Below, one piece after another: positions 1 through 5,321 of a stretch of DNA of 5,414 nucleotides. A program made the translations under genes and the position numbers. The DNA is taken from the NCBI GenBank assembly GCA_027592105.1, contig JAQCLA010000181.1, forward strand, positions 1 through 5,414, read 5' to 3'. The notes below the pieces were generated by a model that saw only the letters and a list, made by a program, of their open reading frames with translations, was not told the origin of the DNA and ran no database searches. How positions within the stretch are numbered: position 1 is the first letter of the stretch; every line of letters starts with the position of its first letter. The stretch is from Pseudomonadota bacterium. Lineage in GTDB: Bacteria > Pseudomonadota > Alphaproteobacteria > Rhodobacterales > Rhodobacteraceae.

Positions 1-279
1 CCGCCCGGTATGCATCAAATCCATCGCGTCGATCACCAGCGCGATATCGCTGGCGTTCTTGCCCACGGTATTGGCTGGCTGGTGATGGGGCACGATCCCA
101 AACTCGGCCTGCACGCCTGACCAGCCCTTCATATGGCTCGAAGAGAAATCCCCGTAAATACGCCTGACGCTGGCCTCGCCGAAACCGGCGATCTCGTCGA
201 AAATCGCCATGGCATGTTTTGAGCTGGTGTTGTCGGCGTCGATCAGCACCGCCAACAGCGGTGTCTTTTCACTTGTCAT
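1..279 (-). CDS. NYN-domain (LabA/PIN-like) protein, 5' part only
   Basis: This is the first 93 codons of a gene that continues beyond the left edge. The translated N-terminus has the features of the NYN domain, a PIN-like fold found in proteins such as LabA and in predicted ribonucleases. These are a hydrophobic strand ending in LIDADN (residues 12-17, D14 and N17), then RRIYGDF (39-45), then KNASDIALVIDAMDL (74-88). The acidic residues D14, D78 and D84 sit where the family places its metal-binding site. Function in this family is predicted RNA cleavage or RNA binding; substrate unknown. The ATG at 277-279 is supported by a GGAGGT eight bases upstream (288-293). It lies 66 bp downstream of the acetyltransferase gene on the same strand and could be read from the same transcript, but nothing ties it functionally to the C1 genes. 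The C-terminal half, which often carries an OST-HTH/LOTUS domain in related proteins, cannot be seen. Confidence 0.85.
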   Translation of the reverse strand, partial: MTSEKTPLLAVLIDADNTSSKHAMAIFDEIAGFGEASVRRIYGDFSSSHMKGWSGVQAEFGIVPHHQPANTVGKNASDIALVIDAMDLMHTGR

Positions 280-287
280 CTGCAAAT

Positions 288-293
288 ACCTCC
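288..293 (-). promoter_or_regulatory. Shine-Dalgarno of the NYN-domain gene
   Basis: GGAGGT on the minus strand, eight bases before the ATG at 279. It fixes the start of the NYN-domain gene and suggests independent, efficient initiation. Confidence 0.7.
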
Positions 294-312
294 GCGGTTA
301 GCCTGTCACATC

Positions 313-339
313 GGGCGCGACCTGGCCAGACCCGCGCCC
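313..339 (-). other. GC-rich hairpin between acetyltransferase and NYN genes
   Basis: GGGCGCG (313-319) and CGCGCCC (333-339) form a perfect 7-bp inverted repeat around a 13-base loop. The loop contains the small palindrome CTGGCCAG (321-328 region). It sits just after the stop of the acetyltransferase gene. No run of T follows on the minus strand, so it is not a typical intrinsic terminator. It could be an mRNA processing or stability element, a weak attenuator, or chance in GC-rich DNA. Confidence 0.3.
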
Positions 340-345
340 AGCGCC

Positions 346-861
346 TTAGCGCATCGCCCCCGGCAAATCTTTCCACATCACCAAGGCATCGACGTAACCA
401 TCACGCGGGTGGTGAAACGCACCGGGCAGGCGACCAACGATCTCAAACCCGGCGCGCTGCCAGATATTGATTGCCCGATGGTTGGTAGATACGACAAAAT
501 TGAACTGCATCGCGCGGTAGCCCATGGCCGTGGCTGTGGCCAAAGCGTGATCAAGCATCGCACGCGCCACGCCTTGGCCATGGGCGGCGGCGGCGGTGAC
601 AAAGCCGCAATTGCAGACATGCGCACCGCCGCCGTGCTGATTGGGGCGGATATAATAGCTGCCTAAAATGGTGCCCAGCGCCTCGGCGACGAAAACCGTC
701 TTCTCGGCGGCGCACCAATAGGCCAGCGCCGCTTCGGGCGTGATGGCAGGATCAATCGTATAGGTCTCGCCCGCGCGAAACACCGGCAGCAAGACCGCCG
801 CCAATGCCCCGGCATCAGCCGGGGCGGCCGGGCGGATTACAAGGTCTATCGCGTCGCGCAC
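346..861 (-). CDS. GNAT-family N-acetyltransferase
   Basis: A GCN5-related acetyltransferase of about 171 residues, a usual length for a single-domain GNAT. Numbered from the GTG start, the fold opens with LVIRPAAPADA (7-17). It continues with the strand VFVAEALGTILGSYYIRP (56-73) and the acetyl-CoA pyrophosphate loop AHGQGVARAML (93-103; G95, G97, A99). It ends with FNFVVSTNHRAINIWQRAGF (120-139) and the C-terminal strand GYVDALVMWKDL. The segment STNHRAINIWQRAGFEIVGRLPGAF is typical of a GNAT subgroup often annotated as small-molecule or amino-acid acetyltransferases; the acceptor cannot be told. Start choice is open. GTG at 861 begins four bases after the frmA stop and lies just before the conserved LVIRP strand. 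An in-frame ATG at 903 would add 14 residues and overlap frmA by 38 bases. Neither has a clear Shine-Dalgarno, which suggests translational coupling to frmA. It is probably in the frmA operon, but a link to formaldehyde is not established. Confidence 0.87.
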   Translation of the reverse strand: MRDAIDLVIRPAAPADAGALAAVLLPVFRAGETYTIDPAITPEAALAYWCAAEKTVFVAEALGTILGSYYIRPNQHGGGAHVCNCGFVTAAAAHGQGVARAMLDHALATATAMGYRAMQFNFVVSTNHRAINIWQRAGFEIVGRLPGAFHHPRDGYVDALVMWKDLPGAMR

Positions 862-865
862 CGGA

Positions 866-1996
866 TCAATACACCACGACCGAACGGATCGATTTGCCCG
901 CATGCATCAGGTCAAAGGCAGTGTTGATCTCATCAAGGGGCATGGTGTGAGTGATCATCGGATCAATCTCGATCTTACCATCCATGTACCAATCCACGAA
1001 TTTCGGCACATCGGTGCGCCCCTTGGCCCCGCCAAAGGCCGTGCCTTTCCAGACCCGGCCCGTGACCAGCTGGAAAGGCCGCGTCGCAATCTCGGCCCCC
1101 GCTGGTGCCACGCCGATGATCACCGACACGCCCCAGCCGCGATGGGAACATTCCAGCGCGTCGCGCATCACCTTTACATTGCCCGTGGCGTCAAAACTGT
1201 AATCGACACCGCCGATATGATCGATCCCGCGCTTGGTCAGGTTCACGATCTCTTGCACCACGGACCCCTCGATTTTGGAGGGGTTGATGAAATGCGTCAT
1301 GCCGAATTTGCGCGCCATCTCTTCCTTGGCGTCGTTCAGATCGACACCGATGATCATATCGGCCCCCGCCATCCGCAGACCTTGGATCACGTTCAGCCCG
1401 ATGCCGCCAAGCCCAAAGACAGCCGCCGTTGATCCGATCTCCACACCGGCGGTATTGATCACGGCGCCAATGCCCGTGGTCACGCCGCAGCCGATATAGC
1501 AAATCTTGTCAAAGGGCGCGTCCTCGCGCACCTTGGCCAGCGCGATCTCGGGCATCACCGTGTGATTGGCAAAGGTCGAACAGCCCATATAGTGATAGAT
1601 CGGCGTGCCATCGAGCATCGAGAACCGCGTGGTGCCATCGGGCATCAGACCTTGGCCTTGGGTGTTGCGGATCGCCGTGCAAAGGTTGGTCTTGCCAGAC
1701 AGGCAGGAATAACACTGCCGACATTCCGGCGTATAAAGCGGGATGACATGATCGCCGGGTTTGAGCGTGGTAACACCCTCGCCCACTGCGATGACAACGC
1801 CCGCGCCCTCATGGCCCAAAATGCAGGGAAACAGCCCCTCGGGGTCTGCACCTGACAGGGTGAATTCATCCGTATGGCAAATGCCTGTGGCCTTGATCTC
1901 GACCAAAACCTCACCGGCTTTGGGATCATCGAGGTTCACCTCCATGATTTGCAGCGGCTTTCCGGCCTCGATCGCGACAGCGGCACGTGTGCGCAT
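866..1996 (-). CDS. frmA: S-(hydroxymethyl)glutathione dehydrogenase / class III alcohol dehydrogenase
   Basis: Zinc-dependent medium-chain dehydrogenase (also called adhC, adhI, flhA or GS-FDH) of 376 residues, the normal family length. It oxidises S-hydroxymethylglutathione, the spontaneous adduct of formaldehyde and glutathione, to S-formylglutathione with NAD+, in the cytoplasm. It also acts as S-nitrosoglutathione reductase in the family. Visible features are the catalytic zinc ligands C40, H62 (in GHEGAG) and C170, the structural zinc cysteines C92, C95, C98 and C106, and the class III signature around NTQGQGLMPDGTTRF (111-125). R110 probably corresponds to the anion-binding arginine of class III enzymes. 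The Rossmann loop GLGGIG is at 195-200, with D219 at the end of the second strand, consistent with NAD preference. The start at 1996 is chosen because GGAGGA lies eight bases upstream; an in-frame ATG at 2044 would add 16 residues that do not belong to the family. It is transcribed divergently from the IclR gene and lies next to the methanethiol oxidase, whose product is formaldehyde. Confidence 0.97.
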   Translation of the reverse strand: MRTRAAVAIEAGKPLQIMEVNLDDPKAGEVLVEIKATGICHTDEFTLSGADPEGLFPCILGHEGAGVVIAVGEGVTTLKPGDHVIPLYTPECRQCYSCLSGKTNLCTAIRNTQGQGLMPDGTTRFSMLDGTPIYHYMGCSTFANHTVMPEIALAKVREDAPFDKICYIGCGVTTGIGAVINTAGVEIGSTAAVFGLGGIGLNVIQGLRMAGADMIIGVDLNDAKEEMARKFGMTHFINPSKIEGSVVQEIVNLTKRGIDHIGGVDYSFDATGNVKVMRDALECSHRGWGVSVIIGVAPAGAEIATRPFQLVTGRVWKGTAFGGAKGRTDVPKFVDWYMDGKIEIDPMITHTMPLDEINTAFDLMHAGKSIRSVVVY

Positions 1997-2004
1997 GGGG
2001 GGAT

Positions 2005-2009
2005 CCTCC
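2005..2009 (-). promoter_or_regulatory. Shine-Dalgarno of frmA
   Basis: GGAGG on the minus strand, eight bases before the ATG at 1996. It decides between this start and the upstream in-frame ATG at 2044, which lies inside the promoter-like region. Confidence 0.75.
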
Positions 2010-2019
2010 GAACAATGTC

Positions 2020-2047
2020 TTGCGTTAGAGTATGCCTGTATCATAAT
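2020..2047 (+). promoter_or_regulatory. Candidate sigma70-type promoter for the IclR gene
   Basis: TTGCGT (2020-2025), a 16-base spacer, then CATAAT (2042-2047). The -10 element matches five of six consensus bases and the -35 element three. Transcription would start near 2054, giving a leader of about 30 bases before the ATG at 2087. The AATTCAAG direct repeat overlaps the -10 and early transcribed region, which fits autorepression. Confidence 0.4.
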
Positions 2048-2051
2048 TCAA
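2024..2051 (-). promoter_or_regulatory. Candidate promoter for frmA, overlapping the iclR promoter
   Basis: On the minus strand TTGAAT (2051-2046), 16 bases, then TCTAAC (2029-2024); each element matches about four of six consensus bases. An alternative pair is TTGTCT (2056-2051), 16 bases, then CATACT (2034-2029). Either choice occupies the same DNA as the plus-strand promoter, so the two polymerase sites would exclude one another. The match is only moderate. Confidence 0.35.
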
Positions 2052-2072
2052 GACAAGGTCTCACAATTCAAG
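2045..2072. repeat. Direct repeat AATTCAAG, two copies 20 bp apart
   Basis: AATTCAAG occurs at 2045-2052 and again at 2065-2072, a start-to-start distance of 20 bp or about two helical turns, placing both copies on the same face of the helix. A near copy, CATTCAAG, is at 2909-2916 beside the Shine-Dalgarno of the methanethiol oxidase gene. This is a candidate recognition motif for the IclR regulator; binding is not shown. Confidence 0.4.
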
Positions 2073-2086
2073 CCGATTCGGTAAGC

Positions 2087-2845
2087 ATGCATCTGGAACG
2101 TCTGATTGCAGTTATGGAGATTGTCGCCGTTGCCGGGCGCCCGGTCTCTGCAATCGAGGTTCAGAAGGCGACAGGCCTGCCCAAACCAACCTGCTACCGA
2201 TTGCTCCAGACGTTGCAGGACCAAGGGCTGGTCGAAGCGCCAGCGGGCGATGGGCGTGTCATCATCGGAGAGCGGTTGATCCGCATCGCGTTACTTGGAA
2301 AGTCGGATGTGGATGTGCGTCGAGCCGCAGCACCGCTTCTGAAAGCGGCGGCGGTGCAATTCAATGAAACAGTGTTCCTGTCGCGATTCCGCAATTCTCA
2401 AGTGGAAATCATCCATGTCGAGACCCCGGACGACCCTGCACGCGCCTACATTCATCCCGGTCTGGGTGTGCGCCCGATGCATGCCTGTTCGTGTTCAAAG
2501 GCAATTGCCGCTTTTGCCGAACCACAATTTCAAGATTGCATCATCGGTGGCACGCTCAAGGCCTACACGGAACATACCAAGACCACCGAGGAAGAGTTAC
2601 GCGACGACTTTGCCCGCATCGTGGAACGAGGCTTTGCCGATTGCGATCAGGAAATCGACCTTGGAATCGCCAGCGTGGCGGCCCCGGTTTCGATTGGCAA
2701 TATCGGCGCGACCTTCAGCGTCGGGGCTGTCGGACCGATCCGGCGTTTCGGACAGGACCAACGCAAAGCGATTGGCGAGAAACTGATAGAACTGGCCAGC
2801 CGCGTCAGCGGCGCCATTCAACTATGCAACGTGGCCGAGGTTTGA
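2087..2845 (+). CDS. IclR-family transcriptional regulator
   Basis: A 252-residue regulator, the usual length for IclR proteins. The N-terminal winged helix-turn-helix covers about residues 1-60. It starts with HLERLIAVMEIVA, has the recognition region VQKATGLPKPTCYRLLQTL (25-43), and a wing around GDGRVIIGERL. The effector domain follows (about 75-245), with HPGLGVRPMHACSCSKAIAAF (123-143) in the place of the family's conserved PLH..A.GKA segment, and GIASVAAPV (193-201) before the C-terminal helix. The ATG at 2087 is chosen because the conserved domain begins right after it; the frame is open back to 1874, but that part overlaps frmA. No strong Shine-Dalgarno precedes it, so it may be poorly translated or use a short leader. 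It lies divergent to frmA and 81 bp before the methanethiol oxidase gene, so it is the natural candidate for controlling both sides. Effector unknown. C134 and C136 in the effector segment are noteworthy. Confidence 0.93.
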   Translation: MHLERLIAVMEIVAVAGRPVSAIEVQKATGLPKPTCYRLLQTLQDQGLVEAPAGDGRVIIGERLIRIALLGKSDVDVRRAAAPLLKAAAVQFNETVFLSRFRNSQVEIIHVETPDDPARAYIHPGLGVRPMHACSCSKAIAAFAEPQFQDCIIGGTLKAYTEHTKTTEEELRDDFARIVERGFADCDQEIDLGIASVAAPVSIGNIGATFSVGAVGPIRRFGQDQRKAIGEKLIELASRVSGAIQLCNVAEV

Positions 2846-2885
2846 GGAGGCAGCGGCCAGACTGCAACGAAAGGGAAGATTATCG

Positions 2886-2907
2886 GATGGGTCTATGGTG
2901 GCCCATC
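2886..2907. repeat. 6-bp dyad upstream of the methanethiol oxidase gene
   Basis: GATGGG (2886-2891) and CCCATC (2902-2907) form a perfect inverted repeat with a 10-base centre, in the 81-bp gap between the IclR gene and the methanethiol oxidase gene. It could be a small operator or an mRNA hairpin ahead of the Shine-Dalgarno. There is no T-run, so it is not a terminator, and the two genes are probably cotranscribed at least in part. Confidence 0.3.
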
Positions 2908-2915
2908 GCATTCAA

Positions 2916-2921
2916 GGGAGG
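2916..2921 (+). promoter_or_regulatory. Shine-Dalgarno of the methanethiol oxidase gene
   Basis: GGGAGG five bases before the ATG at 2927. It is the best ribosome binding site on this strand of the window and contrasts with the weak site of the IclR gene just upstream, which suggests the oxidase is made in larger amounts. Confidence 0.75.
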
Positions 2922-2926
2922 ACGAC

Positions 2927-4327
2927 ATGACGTTAAGACCAGACCCGACATTCCATGCCACTGCTCAGCTTGCCATGCAGGCCCCGGTGGAAAATTACGG
3001 CTTCGTGGTCATGCTAAGCCCCGACGCGGCGCAACCCGATGGGATCGCCGTGGTGGACCTGAACCCGACATCGGACGGTTATGGCACCATTGTTCATCAG
3101 CTTCTGATGCCCAACAAAGGTGATGAATTCCATCATTTCGGTTGGAACGCCTGTTCGTCATCCCTGTCTCCGTTGTCGGGCCATGCGTTTCTGGAACGGC
3201 GTTACCTGATTGTACCGGGAATCCGTTCGTCACGCATTTACGTGATCGATACCAAAGACCCGCTGGACCTGAAGATTCATAAGATCATCGAACCCGAAGA
3301 GGTGTTTGCCAAAACCGGTTACTCGCGCCCGCATACCATTCACTGCGGCCCGGAAGGGATATACGTCTCAACCTTGGGTGGTGGCGGCGTGGATGGCACC
3401 GATGGTCCTCCCGGAATTTTCATAATGGATTGCGAGACATTCGAAATCATCGGCCAGTATGAGATGGATCGCGGCAAACAGGACAAGCATTACGATTTCT
3501 GGTGGAACCTGCCACAGGATTACATGGTCAGTTCCGAATGGGGCCTGCCACCGCAATACGAAAACGGTGTCGTGCCAGAGGATTTGCTGTCTAACAAATA
3601 CGGCCATTCGATCCATTTCTGGGATTTGCGCCGCCGCAAGAACATCCAGACCATGGATTTTGGTGAGAATTACCAAATGGCCCTGGAAATCCGGCCCGCG
3701 CATGACCCCAAGAAATCTTACGGGTTTTGCGGTGTGGTGGTGGACACGACCAACCTGCAAGGCGCGATCTTTACATGGTGGCGCGGCGAAGATGGCACTT
3801 GGCAATCCAAGAAAACAATCACCATCGACCCGCGGCCCGAAGACCCCGATAACCTTCCGCCACTGTTGCAGGGGTTTGGGGCCGTGCCGCCGCTGGTCAC
3901 CGATATCGACCTAAGCCTTGACGACAAATACTTGTATGTTGCCTGCTGGGGCTTGGGGGAGATGCATCAGTATGACGTGTCCGACCCGATGAACCCCAAG
4001 CTGACAGGCAAGGTCGAACTGGGTGGCATTGCGCGCGGCACGAAGCACCCCAGCGGCGGCGATTTCGCCTTTGGCCCACAGATGGTCGAGATCAGCCGCG
4101 ACGGTAAACGCGTCTACTGGACCAACTCGCTCTATTCCACGTGGGATACGCAGTTCTACCCCGGACAGGACGGCGGGCAGATGGTCATGGCGCATGTAGG
4201 CGAAAACGGCGGCCTGATGCTGGATCGCGATTTCTACATCGATTTCCCGAAAGGCCACCGCGCGCATCAGATCCGGCTGGAAGGGGGCGACTGCTCGACC
4301 GACAGCTTCTGCTATCCGAACGTCTAG
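2927..4327 (+). CDS. mtoX: SBP56-family protein, probable methanethiol oxidase
   Basis: A 466-residue member of the selenium-binding protein 56 (SELENBP1) family, full length compared with about 470 for the human protein. Characterised members, human SELENBP1 and Hyphomicrobium MtoX, oxidise methanethiol with O2 and water to formaldehyde, sulfide and H2O2 (EC 1.8.3.4); the bacterial enzyme is reported to need copper. Family marks, in order, are DEFHHFGWNACSS (66-78; H69, H70, C76, the cysteine matching the proposed selenium/active-site cysteine), RPHTIHC (134-140), HYDFWW (188-193), SSEWG (202-206), GHSIHFWDL (226-234), and LVTDIDLSLDDKYLYVACWG (323-342). The C-terminal marks are FGPQMVEIS (382-390), SLYSTWDTQFYP (401-412), HRAHQIR (444-450) and GGDCSTD (453-459). 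The pattern fits a seven-bladed beta-propeller. No signal peptide is visible: the N-terminus MTLRPDPTFHATAQLAMQAP lacks a hydrophobic core, so a cytoplasmic enzyme is predicted, unlike the periplasmic Hyphomicrobium enzyme. The gene symbol is by family; activity on methanethiol is inferred. Confidence 0.93.
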   Translation: MTLRPDPTFHATAQLAMQAPVENYGFVVMLSPDAAQPDGIAVVDLNPTSDGYGTIVHQLLMPNKGDEFHHFGWNACSSSLSPLSGHAFLERRYLIVPGIRSSRIYVIDTKDPLDLKIHKIIEPEEVFAKTGYSRPHTIHCGPEGIYVSTLGGGGVDGTDGPPGIFIMDCETFEIIGQYEMDRGKQDKHYDFWWNLPQDYMVSSEWGLPPQYENGVVPEDLLSNKYGHSIHFWDLRRRKNIQTMDFGENYQMALEIRPAHDPKKSYGFCGVVVDTTNLQGAIFTWWRGEDGTWQSKKTITIDPRPEDPDNLPPLLQGFGAVPPLVTDIDLSLDDKYLYVACWGLGEMHQYDVSDPMNPKLTGKVELGGIARGTKHPSGGDFAFGPQMVEISRDGKRVYWTNSLYSTWDTQFYPGQDGGQMVMAHVGENGGLMLDRDFYIDFPKGHRAHQIRLEGGDCSTDSFCYPNV

Positions 4328-4999
4328 ATGGGCCTAGATGTGAATACGCTGGCGGCCCTTTGGGGGGCCGTCATACTCTCGGGCATCTATCACGGTGTGA
4401 ACCCAGGCATGGGATGGCCGCTGGCGGTTTCAGCCGGGTTGATGGAAGGGCGGCATCTTGCACTGGTCAAGGCCATTGCCGCGCTAGCCCTTGGGCATCT
4501 GCTGGCGATGCTGGCCATCTTGCTGCCATTCTCGATGATGACGACGCTGATCCGCTGGGAGACCGAGTTGAGGATCGGCGCGGGGGCCGTGGTCATCGCG
4601 GCTGGGGTTTACCTGCTGATAAATCGTAGGCACCCAAGGTTCCTGGCGCGCGTGTCGCCGTCCCGGCTTGCACTATGGTCATTCCTTGCGGCCATGGCTC
4701 ATGGGGCCGGACTGATGCTGGTGCCAATTTACCTTGGTATCTGCGAGGCCGATCTTACAGATGCCGGGCATGATGCGGCGCGCGATCTGATGGGGCAGAA
4801 TATCACTTCTGCCTTCCTTGTGGCGTTGGCCCATACATTGGCTATGACCGTCGCGGGCGGCGCAATCGCTGCCGCTATCTATTTTTACTTCGGCCTGAAA
4901 TTCTTGTCGAAGACTTGGTTCAACCTCGACATAGTCTGGGCATTTAGCTTGATCGTTGTTGGGGCGTTCGGCATTTACTTTGCGTTTCACGCCCATTGA
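4328..4999 (+). CDS. Six-helix membrane protein, NicO/UreH-like, partner of the methanethiol oxidase
   Basis: A 223-residue integral membrane protein of uncertain function. Likely helices are about residues 7-25, 44-70, 81-98, 113-138, 158-188 and 201-221. Each of four helices carries a histidine in a small-residue setting: H22 in YHGVNPGMGW, H57 in ALGHLLAM, H125 in MAHGAGLM, and H169 in ALAHTLAM. This resembles metal permeases of the NicO/RcnA and UreH/HupE type, where a histidine in the first helix precedes a P-G-H/M-G turn. The similarity is by eye and a homology search would be needed to place it. The ATG follows the TAG of the oxidase gene with no gap (TAG|ATG). No Shine-Dalgarno is seen, so it is probably translated by reinitiation, in fixed ratio to the oxidase. 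Such linkage suggests a shared job, such as delivering copper or another metal to the oxidase, or moving sulfide or another product. It is not the SCO1/MauG set described next to mtoX in Hyphomicrobium. Confidence 0.85.
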   Translation: MGLDVNTLAALWGAVILSGIYHGVNPGMGWPLAVSAGLMEGRHLALVKAIAALALGHLLAMLAILLPFSMMTTLIRWETELRIGAGAVVIAAGVYLLINRRHPRFLARVSPSRLALWSFLAAMAHGAGLMLVPIYLGICEADLTDAGHDAARDLMGQNITSAFLVALAHTLAMTVAGGAIAAAIYFYFGLKFLSKTWFNLDIVWAFSLIVVGAFGIYFAFHAH

Positions 5000-5031
5000 T
5001 TTTGGCCGTGCTTTAATACCACTAACTCCCA

Positions 5032-5050
5032 GAACGAATGACCGTTCGGT
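5032..5050. repeat. Small overlapping dyads, GAACG..CGTTC and ACCG-TT-CGGT
   Basis: GAACG (5032-5036) pairs with CGTTC (5043-5047) around six bases, and ACCGTTCGGT (5041-5050) is itself an inverted repeat with a two-base centre. It lies 33 bases after the membrane-protein stop. ACCGTTCGGT-like sequences occur in some TetR-type operators, but no TetR gene is in the window. Alternatively it is a weak 3' hairpin of the operon mRNA. Confidence 0.25.
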
Positions 5051-5253
5051 ATCTTCCGCATGACGCGCTGATCGTCCGCTCTGGGCCGGGCATGTCGTGC
5101 ATGGCAGACACCTCGCGCGACTTTGCAAACTCCGCTCCCTGCCAAAAGCCGCCGGTCAGATCGGCGCATGCTGCCAACGACGAATGCTAATTGACCCCTC
5201 CGCGTCGAGATGGCACCTCCTCTGCGTCATCGAGAGTTGAGCTGCCGCTCACG

Positions 5254-5278
5254 CCAACCTGCCGGACCGGCAAGGTGG
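5254..5278. promoter_or_regulatory. 25-bp imperfect palindrome, operator-like
   Basis: The arms CCAACCTGCCGG (5254-5265) and CCGGCAAGGTGG (5267-5278) flank a single central A and are complementary at ten of twelve positions. The core TGCCGG-A-CCGGCA is perfect. A one-base centre suits a protein-binding dyad better than an RNA hairpin. It lies about 70 bp before the start of the gene entering at the right edge and may be its operator. Confidence 0.4.
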
Positions 5279-5321
5279 TTCTGAAAAGGATGTGGCCCAT
5301 GAGGCAAACAAAGGTCGCATG

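Larger units (their letters stand above)
2016..2055. repeat. 7-bp inverted repeat in the frmA-iclR spacer
   Basis: TGTCTTG (2016-2022) and CAAGACA (2049-2055) are perfect inverted arms with centres about 33 bp apart, close to three helical turns. Each arm overlaps a TTG-type -35-like element of one of the two divergent promoter candidates. This is the expected place for a regulator acting on both genes, for instance a pair of IclR dimers. The operator role is inferred from position only. Confidence 0.45.

Noticed and set aside
313..339. Intrinsic terminator after the acetyltransferase gene
   Set aside because: The 7-bp stem is real but has a 13-base loop and no T-run on the coding strand; it is kept only as an unassigned hairpin.
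902..1432. Long plus-strand open frame of 176 codons inside frmA
   Set aside because: It is antisense to a clear class III alcohol dehydrogenase, is rich in H, R and P as expected for the mirror of GC-rich coding DNA, and shows no domain.
1997..2044. Upstream ATG that would add 16 residues to FrmA
   Set aside because: The ATG at 1996 has a clear GGAGGA and gives the normal family N-terminus; the extension lies in the promoter-like region.
1874..2086. N-terminal extension of the IclR protein by 71 residues
   Set aside because: It overlaps the start and promoter region of frmA, shows no family similarity, and the conserved DNA-binding domain starts right after the ATG at 2087.
2491..3123. Plus-strand open frame of 210 codons spanning the end of the IclR gene and start of the oxidase gene
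   Set aside because: It is out of frame with both well-supported genes, is arginine-rich, and has no recognisable domain.
4679..5169. Minus-strand open frames downstream of and overlapping the membrane protein gene
   Set aside because: They are antisense to the membrane protein for much of their length, are arginine- and cysteine-rich, and have no Shine-Dalgarno or domain pattern.
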